Origin: JACCTH01 sp035253825
GTDB taxonomy: Bacteria; Actinomycetota; Acidimicrobiia; Spongiisociales; ZC4RG35
Length of the DNA stretch: 64,000 bases
Direction of reading: 5' to 3'
Assembly: GCA_035253825.1 (NCBI GenBank)
Contig: DATFBM010000007.1
Span: 1-64,000, forward strand
The notes under the pieces were generated by a model that was not told the DNA's origin, made no database searches, and saw nothing but the letters and a program-made list of their open reading frames with translations. Positions 24,786 through 33,834 of the stretch are shown piece by piece. Made by a program: the position numbers and the translations under genes. Within the stretch, counting starts at the first letter, position 1, and the number at the start of each line of letters is the position of its first letter.

Positions 24786-26210
24786 GTGCAGAGAAGTTAT
24801 GACGCGGTAGTTGTTGGTGCCGGGCCCAACGGGCTGGCAGCAGCCGTCGCCCTGGCCAAGGCCGGTCGCTCGGTCAAGGTGCTGGAAGGCGCTGCCACGG
24901 TTGGTGGTGGTTCCCGGACGATGGAGCTCACCCAGCCAGGGTTTCGCCATGACGTCTGCTCGGCGGTCCACCCCCTCGGTCTGGGCTCGCCCTTCTTCCG
25001 TCAACTCCCCCTGGAAGAGCATGGCCTCCGATGGGTTCATCCTGTCACCCCATTCGCCCATCCCGTCAGCCCTCGAGAAGCGGTACTGGTTCACCGTTCG
25101 GTGGAAACCACTGCTGAGGAGTTGGGGGGCGCCGACGGCGAGGAGTACCGGGATCGGATTGCACCGCTGGTTGAGGCGTGGGACAAGATCGAACCCTCGA
25201 TCCTCAGTCCTCTCCTGCGAATGCCAAGGCATCCGGTGGCCATGGCCCGCTTCGGTTGGGTGGGCATCCTTGCGGCCACCACGCTCATCAACTCGTTTCG
25301 ACATGAGCCGGCCAAGGCACTGTTCGCGGGCACCTCGGCTCACTCGTTCCTGCCGCTCTCCAAGCGCTTCACCGCCGCTTACGGATTGTTGTATCCGATC
25401 ACCGCTCATCGCTGGGGGTGGCCTTTTGCCGCCGGAGGCTCGCAGGCCATCGTCGATGCTCTCGCCTCCTATCTCGTCTCCCTCGGCGGCGAGATTGAAA
25501 CTGGAGTCTGGGTGGAGAGCCTCGCCAAGCTGCCGGCCGCCAGATCGATCTTCCTCGACGTCACTCCCGATATCTTCCTCCGACTCGCCGGAGACGCCCT
25601 TCCGGACTCCTACCGTCGCCGGCTCGGGCGCTTCCGGCGCGGACCTGGAGCCTTCAAGATCGATTACGCCCTCAGCAGTCCCGTCCCCTGGGCCAACCAT
25701 CGCCTCGCAGACGCCGGAACCATCCACATTGGTTCGTCGCAGTCGATCATCGATGCCGAAGCGAGGATTTGGAAGGGAAAGGAGCCCGAGCGGCCTTTCA
25801 TCCTCGCCGCCCAGCCGAGTGTCTTCGACCCCGGCCGGGCTCCGAATGGTCGGCACACCCTCTGGGTCTACGCCCACGTACCCCGAGGAACCACCATCGA
25901 TTTCCGGCCCAAGATCGAGCGGGAGATCGAGAACCTTGCTCCCGGCTTCGGCGAGACCATCATCGAGCGCTGCGTCTCTGCTCCCGGCGACCTCGAGATT
26001 TACAACCCCAATCTCGCCGGCGGAGATATCACCGGCGGTGCCCACACCCTCAAGCAGGTGCTGTTTCGACCGATCCCGTCCCGGAACCCGTATGGCACTC
26101 CGCTAGGCAACGTCTTCCTCTGCTCGTCATCGACCCCCCCAGGGGCAGGCGTGCATGGGATGTGCGGATACTGGGCCGCCCGATCCGCCTTGCGCTCTGT
26201 CTTGGCCTGA
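24786..26210 (+). CDS. phytoene desaturase-like FAD/NAD(P)-binding oxidoreductase
   Basis: The 474-residue protein has an N-terminal Rossmann motif DAVVVGAGPNGLAAAVALA, then VLEGAATVGGGSRT. The C-terminal FAD-binding signature is FLCSSSTPPGAGVHGMCGYWAA. This matches the COG1233 group of phytoene dehydrogenase-like proteins, which includes carotenoid and retinol enzymes as well as many of unknown function. No other carotenoid gene is present, so no pathway is assigned. GTG 24786 just before the Rossmann strand is the best start. Longer in-frame starts would reach into the divergent hydrolase gene. Confidence 0.82.
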   Translation: MQRSYDAVVVGAGPNGLAAAVALAKAGRSVKVLEGAATVGGGSRTMELTQPGFRHDVCSAVHPLGLGSPFFRQLPLEEHGLRWVHPVTPFAHPVSPREAVLVHRSVETTAEELGGADGEEYRDRIAPLVEAWDKIEPSILSPLLRMPRHPVAMARFGWVGILAATTLINSFRHEPAKALFAGTSAHSFLPLSKRFTAAYGLLYPITAHRWGWPFAAGGSQAIVDALASYLVSLGGEIETGVWVESLAKLPAARSIFLDVTPDIFLRLAGDALPDSYRRRLGRFRRGPGAFKIDYALSSPVPWANHRLADAGTIHIGSSQSIIDAEARIWKGKEPERPFILAAQPSVFDPGRAPNGRHTLWVYAHVPRGTTIDFRPKIEREIENLAPGFGETIIERCVSAPGDLEIYNPNLAGGDITGGAHTLKQVLFRPIPSRNPYGTPLGNVFLCSSSTPPGAGVHGMCGYWAARSALRSVLA

Positions 26211-26211
26211 T

Positions 26212-27078
26212 CTACTGCCAAAGATGCGGGCGCGTCCTGACATCGTCAAAACCCAATTCGTCACAAAGCTCGAGAAATGCGGCGCGGTCCACACCCTTCC
26301 ACTCGAGGTCTGAGAGATCCTCCTTGAGTTCGGCATCCTTGCGCAACGTCGTGAGGTCGCGATACAAGAACACGTCCTCGACCCGTTCGGTCAGCGTGGC
26401 CGCGAGTTTGGGGGCTCCCCGCACCGTCACTTCCCAGTCCTCTGCCCGAGTGGGAATCGCCTCGAGATGGCGCCACCGACCGAGAACAGTTGCGGCCGAC
26501 TTGGGGCCCCAGCCCGGCAAGCCGGGTACGCCGTCGGCGGTATCGCCAACCAGCGCCAGATAGTCGGGGATCGACTCGGGGCCGACGCCGAATTTGGCTT
26601 TGACTCCATCCTCGTCGAGAACGATCTGCTCGCGACGATTGAGAGTCACTACCCGATCGCCGATCACACACTGGCACATGTCCTTGTCGGGGGTGCAGAT
26701 CACCACCTGCTCAACGTCCTCGCACCACCTCCAGGCTGCGGTGGCGATGGCATCGTCGGCCTCGTACTCGAGCATCCCCCAGCAGATCACGCCAATGGTG
26801 GAGAAGGCACGTTCGACCAGAGGGAACTGCGCCATCAACAGCGGATCGACCCCGGCCCCGGTTTTGTAGCCGGCAAACATGTCGTTGCGAAAGGACTCGA
26901 TCACCGTGTCGGTGGCGGAGGCTAAGTGTGTCACTCCAGGCTCACGGAGGAGAGACAGAGTCGTCTCGATCACGCCCAGAGTCGCCCCGACCTCGCGGCC
27001 ATCGGGCGCCTGGCGAGCAGGACGGCCGTAGAAAGCTCGAAACAGCTCGTAAGTACCATCGAGGAGATGGAGACGCAC
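26212..27078 (-). CDS. 5'-3' exonuclease (flap-endonuclease-like, PolI N-terminal type)
   Basis: The 288-residue stand-alone protein equals the 5' nuclease domain of DNA polymerase I. LHLLDGTYELFRAFYG holds the first metal Asp. YEADDAIATAA and VICTPDKDMCQ supply the acidic cluster. GDTADGVPGLPGWGPKSA is the helix-hairpin-helix DNA-binding motif. It would remove RNA primers or flaps. GTG 27078 is the best start and overlaps the 5' end of the divergent gene at 27067 by 12 bases. The final residues (RTRPHLWQ) are variable. Confidence 0.88.
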   Translation of the reverse strand: MRLHLLDGTYELFRAFYGRPARQAPDGREVGATLGVIETTLSLLREPGVTHLASATDTVIESFRNDMFAGYKTGAGVDPLLMAQFPLVERAFSTIGVICWGMLEYEADDAIATAAWRWCEDVEQVVICTPDKDMCQCVIGDRVVTLNRREQIVLDEDGVKAKFGVGPESIPDYLALVGDTADGVPGLPGWGPKSAATVLGRWRHLEAIPTRAEDWEVTVRGAPKLAATLTERVEDVFLYRDLTTLRKDAELKEDLSDLEWKGVDRAAFLELCDELGFDDVRTRPHLWQ

Positions 27079-27432
27079 GACAACGATCCTATCGACGAAG
27101 CCAAAACGGACCCCTGGGACAAACTCGGCGAACAGTTCGCCGCCCTGCGCGAGAAGCTGAAAGACACCTATCGCCAGCAACCGGGGGCGGGGGGGCCGAG
27201 CGACGAGGAGGTGCGGGACGCTTTCCACACGCTGGGCCGGGCTTGGGACCGGCTGACGGACGCGGTTGGCACGGCCGTTCGCGACGAAGGAGTTCGCCAG
27301 CAAGCCAAGCAGGCGGCCACCGGATTCTTTGAAGCGGTCGGAGCGGCTTTCTCACAGCTCGGCAACGAGCTCCGGCGCTCCCGCTCGGAACCGGAGGAGC
27401 CCTCCGATCCGGGGATGCCGCCCGCTTCCTGA
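27067..27432 (+). CDS. small helical protein of unknown function
   Basis: The 121-residue protein starts METHDNDPIDEAKTDPWDKL. It consists of long amphipathic helices with heptad-like spacing (FAALREKLKDTYRQ, TGFFEAVGAAFSQLGNELRR) and a charged, Pro-rich tail. I do not recognise the family. It looks like cytosolic coiled-coil proteins that often sit beside membrane proteins in Actinobacteria. The next gene follows after 3 bases. The start is uncertain because a GAGGAG is directly adjacent to the ATG and upstream frames run antisense to the exonuclease. Confidence 0.65.
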   Translation: METHDNDPIDEAKTDPWDKLGEQFAALREKLKDTYRQQPGAGGPSDEEVRDAFHTLGRAWDRLTDAVGTAVRDEGVRQQAKQAATGFFEAVGAAFSQLGNELRRSRSEPEEPSDPGMPPAS

Positions 27433-27435
27433 CTC

Positions 27436-27654
27436 ATGAAGGCGGGCCATATTTGGATCGGCCTTGGAGTCGTCCTCATCCTGGTCGGTCTGGCCCAAAA
27501 CCGAGGCTGGCTCTCGTGGTTCGGGCGCCTTCCGGGCGACATTCGCAGCCCACGGGGAGGCTTCTTCTTTCCCGTGACGTCCTCGATCTTGATCAGCATC
27601 GTGCTCACGGTGGTGGTCAACGTCCTCATCCGCATCTTCCGCGACCGAGGATGA
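27436..27654 (+). CDS. DUF2905 small membrane protein
   Basis: The 72-residue protein has two membrane helices: IWIGLGVVLILVGLA near the N terminus and SSILISIVLTVVVNVLIRIF at the C terminus. Between them lies the conserved WFGRLPGDIRSPRGGFFFPVTSS that defines DUF2905. Function is not known. The stop overlaps the next ATG (ATGA). Confidence 0.88.
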   Translation: MKAGHIWIGLGVVLILVGLAQNRGWLSWFGRLPGDIRSPRGGFFFPVTSSILISIVLTVVVNVLIRIFRDRG

Positions 27655-28613
27655 ACGAGCGTCGTACGCGGGAGGCCATCGAAAGCTCTGACACCGACGA
27701 TCTGCTCCGAATCGTCGATGACAGCTGTGTCGCCCACGAGTGGGGGGAGCTCGACAAATTACGGCTGCTTCTACAGGAGGCCGTGGGTCGGGGACGTCAG
27801 CTTTGGGGCGTCGACCAGCACATCCGTTATCGGATGGCACTGGAGGGACCGGCGGAAGTGGCGGCCGCCGCCGTCGAGGAGGGCCCGGCCCGATTCGCGC
27901 TCGGGCCTTTGACCGAGGTCGCAGCCAATCGCCATACCTTCGCCGAGCTGGCTCCACATCTTCGAACCAACCTGGCGTCGGTGGCCTCGGAACGGGCCGC
28001 CGCCGGGGAGCGCCTGGCAGGGATGGGTCTGCCCCCCACCGAGCTGCCGCTAAAGCTTCTGGCTTGGGAACCCGCTTACGCCCTGCCCACTTACCACAAG
28101 GACAGGGTGGAATCGGATCCCCCTCCCCGTCCCCGCCTGGAGCCGGTCGACTTGCCTGCGGAGTCCCACATGGTGGACGACCTCACATCGAACGAGGCTC
28201 TGTTGGCCCTGGTGCTCCCATGGTTGGAAGAATCGAATGGGCGGGGGCAGGCCGTATGTGTCGAAGGCACGCCGGCCGAGGCCCTGCGAGCGCTTTCGGT
28301 CCCAAGAGCCGAAATCGCACCGATAGCAACCGCCGCCGCCTTGGCGCAGATGGCCTGGGCGGCTGCCTCCGGAGGAGCGATGGGAAGGCGCCGGGGTGCT
28401 GCGTTTGGTCGCTTCGCCAGCTGGTTCGCCCTCGCCGCCCTGGGGGGGTGGGAATGGCCGGCCACGATCGGAGAGATGGGAGACGCCGCCACCCGACTGC
28501 AGTGGTTCGTCTGGAGTGACCTCGCCCCGGAACTGGGCTGGTCTCTCCATCTCGCCGCTCATGATCCCGAGGAAGGTCTTTCGTGGGCGATTGGTGCTCG
28601 CGATGCCCACTAA
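27651..28613 (+). CDS. hypothetical protein, unknown family
   Basis: The 320-residue soluble protein begins MNERRTREAIESSDTDDLLR at the ATG that overlaps the DUF2905 stop. The N-terminal half is helical and charged (VAHEWGELDKLRLLLQEAV, then IRYRMALEGPAEVAA). A Pro-rich linker (DPPPRPRLEPVDLP) separates it from an Ala-rich C-terminal half containing LQWFVWSDLAPELGW. No signal peptide, membrane helix or catalytic motif is visible. Coupling to its neighbours suggests one small operon, 27067-28613. Confidence 0.65.
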   Translation: MNERRTREAIESSDTDDLLRIVDDSCVAHEWGELDKLRLLLQEAVGRGRQLWGVDQHIRYRMALEGPAEVAAAAVEEGPARFALGPLTEVAANRHTFAELAPHLRTNLASVASERAAAGERLAGMGLPPTELPLKLLAWEPAYALPTYHKDRVESDPPPRPRLEPVDLPAESHMVDDLTSNEALLALVLPWLEESNGRGQAVCVEGTPAEALRALSVPRAEIAPIATAAALAQMAWAAASGGAMGRRRGAAFGRFASWFALAALGGWEWPATIGEMGDAATRLQWFVWSDLAPELGWSLHLAAHDPEEGLSWAIGARDAH

Positions 28614-28629
28614 CCCTTAACGTCTCGCC

Positions 28630-29403
28630 ATGGCCAATTCCATTCGCATCGCCCTCCAGATCCAGCCCCAACACGGTGAGTATCGAGCCATCCGCCGCAC
28701 GGTTGCCAGAGCTGAGGAGCTGGGCGTAGACATCGTCTACAACTGGGACCACTTCTTCCCGCTCTCGGGGAACCCCGACGGGCTCCATTTCGAATGCTGG
28801 TCGATGCTGGGCGCCTGGGCTGAGCAGACCGAGCGGATCGAGATCGGAGCGCTCGTTACCTGCAATAGCTATCGCAACCCCGAGCTCTTGGCCGACATGG
28901 CGCGGACCGTCGATCACATTTCTTCCGGCCGCCTCATCTTCGGAATCGGAGCCGGCTGGTTCCGCCGGGACTACACCGAGTACGGATACGAATTCCGAAC
29001 CCCTGGATACCGGCTGGCAGACCTCCGTCAGGCGTTGCCGCGGATTCGGTCACGTTGGGAAAAGCTCAACCCAGCACCAACCCGCCGGCTGCCGATCCTC
29101 ATCGGCGGCGGGGGCGAGAGGAAAACCTTGCGGATGGTGGCCGAGCACGCTGACGTCTGGCACAGCTTCGGCGACCTCGACACCTTTGTCCGCAAGTCAG
29201 CGGTCTTGGATAAGTGGTGCGCCGAGGTCGGCCGCGACCCAAAGGACATCCAGCGATCGATCGGAATCGGCATCGGAAGGGTGGACCGGGCTGATGCCTA
29301 CGTGGCGACAGGAATCACCGAATTCACGCTCGGGGTCAGTGGCCCCGATTACGACTTGGCGCCGATCCCCGAGTGGCTCGCCTGGCGGGACGATCGCACC
29401 TAA
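28630..29403 (+). CDS. LLM class F420-dependent oxidoreductase
   Basis: The 257-residue TIM-barrel protein is of the luciferase-like monooxygenase class. VDIVYNWDHFFPLSG, IEIGALVTCNSYRNPELLA, the DHISSGRLIFGIGAGWF motif and PILIGGGGERKTLRMVAEHAD are typical of actinobacterial F420-using members. It would transfer hydride with reduced F420 to an unknown substrate. It converges on the ybdK-like gene with a 4-base overlap. F420 biosynthesis genes are not in the window. Confidence 0.9.
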   Translation: MANSIRIALQIQPQHGEYRAIRRTVARAEELGVDIVYNWDHFFPLSGNPDGLHFECWSMLGAWAEQTERIEIGALVTCNSYRNPELLADMARTVDHISSGRLIFGIGAGWFRRDYTEYGYEFRTPGYRLADLRQALPRIRSRWEKLNPAPTRRLPILIGGGGERKTLRMVAEHADVWHSFGDLDTFVRKSAVLDKWCAEVGRDPKDIQRSIGIGIGRVDRADAYVATGITEFTLGVSGPDYDLAPIPEWLAWRDDRT

Positions 29404-30539
29404 AGCTTGGGAACCGTGTCTTCGATCAGGTGGTCGACCACCGCCTTCAGCGCCTCGTCCGTCGACGCCCCCGCCTCCAGTGACTCCTGGTACTTGGCAA
29501 TCTGGCGCTCGGCCGACGTGCCCTCGGCGACGATGGTCCGCGCCCTTTCGACCTCGGGCCAGCACCCGAGTTCTTCGGCGTCGGGAGCCACTACTTCGAT
29601 CAGTTCTTCGACCAATTCGGAGAAGGGGACCAGAACGCCCTTGCCAAAGTCCATGAGCGTTCCCTCGACGCCGTAACGCTGTGCTCGCCAGATGTTCTCC
29701 GAGATCAACATCGGGGCGTACTGTCGCCACCGCTGGTTAGAGGCCCGGAGGCGGTAGAGCATGTGCAGCAACGAGAGGTAGCAAGCCGCCACCGTCAACG
29801 CATCCTCCACCCGCGTACACACGTCGGTGATTCGCATCTCCAGCGTCGGAAACCGCGCCGATGGGCGAATGTCCCACCAGATCTTGGTGGAGTCATCGAT
29901 GATCCGTGCCCGCACCAGCACATCGACGTGGCGTTGGTATTCGCTCCAGCTCGAGAACTCTTCGGGAAGTCCGGTGCGCGGCATGGTGCGGAACGTGGAA
30001 ATGCGATAGCTCTTGAGCCCGGTGTTGCGCGAGCCCCAGAAGGGAGAGGAAGTTGAGATGGCCAAGAGGTGGGGCAGGAAATAGCGAACCTGGTTCATGA
30101 GGTCGATCCGGAGGTCGGGATCCTCGATCCCGGCATGAACGTGCATTCCGCAGATCACCATTCGCCGAGCCACCATGCCCAGATCCTCAGCCATCACTTT
30201 GTAGCGGTCCTTGTCAGTCGGCTGTTGCTCCCACCAGAGCGCAAACGGGTGAGTGGAAGCGGCCATCACCGCCGCTCCGTGCTCGGTCAAAGACTCGCTC
30301 AGGCGACTCCGCATCTCGGTCAGTTCCTCGCCGGCAGAGGCCACGGTCGAGTGAATCCCTGTGGCCACTTCGAGTTGAGCTCGCAAGAACTCGGGCATTG
30401 CTTTCTCCCCCAGCGTCGCCACCGCGCTGGCCCACATCTCGGCATTGGGATCGCTGACGAGATTGCGCGTCTCGCGATCGACGAGGAGGTACTCCTCCTC
30501 GATGCCCAGGCTGAGGGCCGGTCGAGGGATCAGCTGCAT
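29400..30539 (-). CDS. carboxylate-amine ligase, YbdK type (glutamate-cysteine ligase family 2)
   Basis: The 379-residue ATP-grasp-like GCS2 protein starts with SLGIEEEYLLVDRETRNL, the family signature for metal/ATP binding. GMHVHAGIEDPDLRIDL and MRITDVCTRVEDALTVAACY follow. Homologues weakly ligate glutamate to cysteine, or act as EgtA-like enzymes in mycothiol or ergothioneine-producing bacteria. The gene lies 16 bases after tag on the same strand, so the two are likely co-transcribed. The physiological product is unproven. Confidence 0.88.
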   Translation of the reverse strand: MQLIPRPALSLGIEEEYLLVDRETRNLVSDPNAEMWASAVATLGEKAMPEFLRAQLEVATGIHSTVASAGEELTEMRSRLSESLTEHGAAVMAASTHPFALWWEQQPTDKDRYKVMAEDLGMVARRMVICGMHVHAGIEDPDLRIDLMNQVRYFLPHLLAISTSSPFWGSRNTGLKSYRISTFRTMPRTGLPEEFSSWSEYQRHVDVLVRARIIDDSTKIWWDIRPSARFPTLEMRITDVCTRVEDALTVAACYLSLLHMLYRLRASNQRWRQYAPMLISENIWRAQRYGVEGTLMDFGKGVLVPFSELVEELIEVVAPDAEELGCWPEVERARTIVAEGTSAERQIAKYQESLEAGASTDEALKAVVDHLIEDTVPKL

Positions 30540-30555
30540 GGCGAATTTCTAGCTG

Positions 30556-31170
30556 TCAGCCCCGGATGCTGCCGATTAGATCCATCCGCTCCCGCTGACA
30601 ATCGGCGCGGACGTAACAATCGGAGTAGTGATCGTTGACGAGACCCATCGATTGCATGAAGGCATAGACGGTGGTCGGTCCGACAAACGTGAACCCCGAC
30701 TTCTTGAGGGCGCGGGCGAGGGCAGTCGACTGCTCGGTAGTGGCGGCGATCGTCACTGGGGCCTGGTCGCTTGGATCCGCCCAGTTTCTCCAAATCCACC
30801 GGCCGAAGTCGCCCTCCTTTTCCTCCAAGGCGAGCAACTGGCGGGCGTTGTTGATGGTCGAGCGAATTTTTCCCTGATGGCGGATGATGCCCGGATTCTC
30901 GAGCAACCGAGCGACATCCTCCTGCTCGAAGCCCGCCACGGTCTCCGGTACGAAGTCGGCGAACGCCTCTCGAAATCCGCCCCTCTTGCGGAGGATCGTC
31001 AGCCAGGAGAGTCCGCTCTGGAATCCCTCCAGGCAGAGCTTCTCGAAAAGTCGAGCCCGGTCGATCGAGGGCCGGCCCCATTCGGAATCGTGATACGAGA
31101 TGTATTCGGGCAGTCCGGTTCCCCAGGCGCAACGAACGAACCCGTCGTCGAGGATTTTTACGTAATCCAT
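30556..31170 (-). CDS. tag: DNA-3-methyladenine glycosylase I
   Basis: This 204-residue base-excision enzyme fits Tag. The N-terminal cysteine in VRCAWG and the His in YHDSEWGRP pair with the late HYSDCY to bind the structural zinc. GFQSGLSWLTILRKRGGFREAF is the helix-hairpin-helix region with the Glu/Trp base pocket, and YAFMQSMGLVNDH is typical. It removes 3-methyladenine from DNA. ATG 31170 (MDYVKILDDGFVRC) is chosen over a longer frame from 31212, which would overlap the divergent gene. Confidence 0.93.
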   Translation of the reverse strand: MDYVKILDDGFVRCAWGTGLPEYISYHDSEWGRPSIDRARLFEKLCLEGFQSGLSWLTILRKRGGFREAFADFVPETVAGFEQEDVARLLENPGIIRHQGKIRSTINNARQLLALEEKEGDFGRWIWRNWADPSDQAPVTIAATTEQSTALARALKKSGFTFVGPTTVYAFMQSMGLVNDHYSDCYVRADCQRERMDLIGSIRG

Positions 31171-31214
31171 ATCGAATCGGGACCAAAATGCGTCCCAGGA
31201 CAGTTTTACCAACT

Positions 31215-32705
31215 ATGAGCAACCCCGCACACGCCCGCGCAGCCCTGGCGGGGACGGCCGCGGTGGGTATGGCCTTCGGTCTCTCCGAGCTGCTGGCGGC
31301 CCTCTTGGGAGCACCTTCCCTCGTGCAAGGGATCGCCGATCGGGTGGTCGAGATCGTTCCCACCCCGATCAAAGACTGGGCGATCTCGGTGTTTGGCACC
31401 GGCGACAAGCCCGCCCTGCTGGTCGGGATTGGGCTGGTGGGGCTGGGGCTGGGGGCTCTCTTCGGTTGGCTCTCCCGACGTCGCCCGCAGCCGATCATCA
31501 TCGCCATCGCCGCCTTTGGAATCGGAGCCGCCTGGGCCACCACCCGGTCCGCCTCGGCCGGCCAAACCGTCCCCTGGCTCCTCGCCCTGGTCGCGATTGT
31601 GGGCGGCATTTCGACCTTCACCTGGCTCATGCGCCCGGTGCCCCTGGCGAGCCCCGGGCGACGTGATCTCCTCAAGGCCACCGCCATCACCGGTGTCGGA
31701 CTCCTTCTCACTGGCGCCGGCAGGGTCATCGCCTCCGTGAGTCGGGCGGCGGCCAGCGGCCGGGAAACGATCGATATTGACGAGGCCGAGGCTGCGCCCC
31801 TGGCGGCAGGCACCTCTTTCGATGTTGAGGGCCTCACCCCGATTGTCGTTCCCAACCGGGACTTTTATCGAATCGACACCGCCATCGTCGTGCCCCGGGT
31901 GGCGGTCGACACCTGGAAGTTGTCGGTGACGGGACTGGTCGATAGCCCCTACGAACTCAGCTTCGAAGAGTTGATGGCGATGGAGATGGTCGAGCGCTAT
32001 GTGACGCTGTCCTGTGTCTCCAACGAGGTTGGGGGCAATCTGGTGGGGAATGCCCGCTGGCTTGGGGTCCCGCTCCGACAGGTCGTCGATCGCGCCCGCC
32101 CCCGCCCCGATGCATCCCAGCTCGTCGGCCGGGCAGTCGACCGCTTCACCGTCGGGTTTCCGCTGGCCGCGGTGTACGACGGGCGGGAGGCCCTCGTGGC
32201 GGTGGCAATGAACGGTGAGGCGCTTCCGCTCGAACATGGTTTCCCGGTCCGACTTGTCGTCTCGGGACTCTATGGATACGTCTCCGCCACCAAGTGGCTC
32301 TCAGAGATCGAGCTCACCACTTGGGAGTCATTCGACGCCTACTGGGTGCCGCGAGGCTGGTCGAAAGAGGCGCCGATCAAGACCCAGTCGCGCATCGACG
32401 TCCCCACCCGCAGTGTTGCCGCCGGCCCTGTGACGATGGCCGGTGTCGCCTGGGCACCCAACATCGGGATCGAAAAGATCGAGGTTCAAGTCGACAACGG
32501 CGCCTGGACCGAGGCCGAACTGAGCCAATCGCTCTCCGAGGACGCCTGGGTCCAGTGGCGGCTCCAACAGGATTTTTCCCCCGGCAGCCATCGCATCCGG
32601 GTTCGGGCCACGGATCGCAGTGGATTCACCCAGACCGAAGACCCGGTCCCCCCGCCCCCGAACGGAGCGGAGGGTTGGCATACGGTGGTCGTCACCGCCC
32701 GCTAG
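31215..32705 (+). CDS. membrane-anchored molybdopterin-dependent oxidoreductase (sulfite oxidase-like)
   Basis: The first part (about 1-165) carries four or five membrane helices, then LASPGRRDLLKATAITGVGLLL, an extra helix. The oxidoreductase domain follows with the Mo-ligating cysteine near residue 265 in YVTLSCVSNEVGGNLVGNARW. LEHGFPVRLVVSGLYGYVSATKWLSEIEL is the family's structural core. A C-terminal Mo-co dimerisation (Ig-like) domain ends in HTVVVTAR. The catalytic part should face outside the membrane. A sulfite oxidase or YedY-like reductase role is possible. ATG 31215 is preferred to 31188. Confidence 0.9.
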   Translation: MSNPAHARAALAGTAAVGMAFGLSELLAALLGAPSLVQGIADRVVEIVPTPIKDWAISVFGTGDKPALLVGIGLVGLGLGALFGWLSRRRPQPIIIAIAAFGIGAAWATTRSASAGQTVPWLLALVAIVGGISTFTWLMRPVPLASPGRRDLLKATAITGVGLLLTGAGRVIASVSRAAASGRETIDIDEAEAAPLAAGTSFDVEGLTPIVVPNRDFYRIDTAIVVPRVAVDTWKLSVTGLVDSPYELSFEELMAMEMVERYVTLSCVSNEVGGNLVGNARWLGVPLRQVVDRARPRPDASQLVGRAVDRFTVGFPLAAVYDGREALVAVAMNGEALPLEHGFPVRLVVSGLYGYVSATKWLSEIELTTWESFDAYWVPRGWSKEAPIKTQSRIDVPTRSVAAGPVTMAGVAWAPNIGIEKIEVQVDNGAWTEAELSQSLSEDAWVQWRLQQDFSPGSHRIRVRATDRSGFTQTEDPVPPPPNGAEGWHTVVVTAR

Positions 32706-32712
32706 GTCTCGT

Positions 32713-33747
32713 CTAGGAGCGCATCAACTGTTGGAGGCGGCGGGACTCCGACAGGACCAGTTGAAAGAGGGATCGCACGTGGCCGGGATCAAGACCCGAC
32801 CGCGATGCCTCTTCCTCGATGATCGTGAGGAGTTCGGCCTCGCGATCGGGGATGTAGATCGGAAGGCCCTGGGCGGCTTTGGTTCGTCCGATCTCCATCG
32901 CCAAATCCTGCCGACGGGAAAGCAGTCGCACGATCTGGCGATCGATCTGGTCGATGGTGGACCGCAGTCGGTGGATGCCGAGGGCGACCATCAGGCGGAC
33001 AAAGGAGTCGAGATCCAGTTGGGGACCGGTGGTGCGGGCCGTCCCCGGGTCAGGATGAACCTCGACAATGATCCCGTCGGCTCCCACTCCTTGCGCGGCC
33101 AACGCCAACGGTTGTACCCGCGCGACCACTCCGGCCGCATGGGATGGGTCAACCACCACCGGCAGGTGCGTCATCTCTTTCAGTTGCGGCACGGCGGTGA
33201 TATCGAGCATGTCGGCCGCTGTCCCACCGAAGGTTCGCACCCCCCGCTCGACGAGAATCACCTTCTCGTTCCCTTCCGCAAGGATGTACTCCGCCGCCCA
33301 GAGCCATTCATCGAGCGTGGCCGAGGGGCCCCTTCTCAGCATGACCGGCTTTCCCAACTTGCCCAGCACCCGCAGCAACTCGAAATCCTGCATGCTTCCC
33401 GATCCGACCTCGACCGCGTCCACCTGTTCGGCGGCATCGATGGCGTCGGCTGCCTCCAGGACTTGGGTGACAACGGGCAGTCCGGACTGGGCGCCGGCGG
33501 CGGCGAGAAGCTTCACCCCTTCCCGGCCCAGCCCTTTGAACCCATAGGGAGTGCTGCTGGTCTTGTACGCCCCGCCTCGCAGCATGGCCCCGCCCGCCTC
33601 CGCCACGGTCTCGGCAACCCTGTTGACCTGGGCTTCCGACTCGATTGCGCACGGTCCGGCGATGACGGGAAGCGGATCGCGACCAAAACGAGTACGACCT
33701 ATCTCGACGACCGTCTTCTGACCCTCGCTCGTGGCTTTACGTTCCAT
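32713..33747 (-). CDS. aroF: DAHP synthase (type I-beta) fused to chorismate mutase
   Basis: The 344-residue bifunctional enzyme has an N-terminal KDPG/DAHP-type barrel (about 15-260): VIAGPCAIESE, LRGGAYKTSSTPYGFKGLG, VMLRRGP, DPSHAAG and VEVHPDP. The C-terminal AroQ-type chorismate mutase domain (about 268-344) contains RSTIDQIDRQIVRLLSRRQDL, IGRTKAAQGLPIY and DREAELL. It commits PEP and erythrose-4-phosphate to aromatic synthesis, and the mutase domain commonly acts in feedback control. AGGAG lies 7 bases before ATG 33747. A terminator and an aromatic leader peptide precede it, which points to attenuation. Confidence 0.93.
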   Translation of the reverse strand: MERKATSEGQKTVVEIGRTRFGRDPLPVIAGPCAIESEAQVNRVAETVAEAGGAMLRGGAYKTSSTPYGFKGLGREGVKLLAAAGAQSGLPVVTQVLEAADAIDAAEQVDAVEVGSGSMQDFELLRVLGKLGKPVMLRRGPSATLDEWLWAAEYILAEGNEKVILVERGVRTFGGTAADMLDITAVPQLKEMTHLPVVVDPSHAAGVVARVQPLALAAQGVGADGIIVEVHPDPGTARTTGPQLDLDSFVRLMVALGIHRLRSTIDQIDRQIVRLLSRRQDLAMEIGRTKAAQGLPIYIPDREAELLTIIEEEASRSGLDPGHVRSLFQLVLSESRRLQQLMRS

Positions 33748-33779
33748 GGTTGGCTCCTATGAAGCCTCGGGACCCGGGT

Positions 33780-33813
33780 AAAACAAGAAACCCGGAGCCT
33801 CCGGCTCCGGGTT
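33780..33813 (-). terminator. intrinsic terminator between lgt/leader and aroF (probable attenuator)
   Basis: On the minus strand AACCCGGAGCC-GGA-GGCTCCGGGTT is an 11-bp perfect stem, followed by TCTTGTTTTA. This is the clearest Rho-independent terminator in the window. It sits 21 bases past the stop of the FAYYFF leader peptide and 33 bases before the aroF start. CCGGG in the leader (about 33844-33848) can pair with CCCGG in the 5' arm, a possible though short antiterminator. Confidence 0.8.
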
Positions 33814-33834
33814 GGTGGCTGAGCTTTTAGCGCG

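Noticed and set aside
24732..26045. 437-residue minus-strand frame opposite the phytoene desaturase-like gene
   Set aside because: The other strand carries an intact FAD oxidoreductase with Rossmann and C-terminal FAD motifs. The long antisense frame is due to high GC.
33780..33813. Plain terminator of lgt with no regulatory role
   Set aside because: Not excluded, but the aromatic leader frame directly before it and aroF directly after make attenuation the better explanation.
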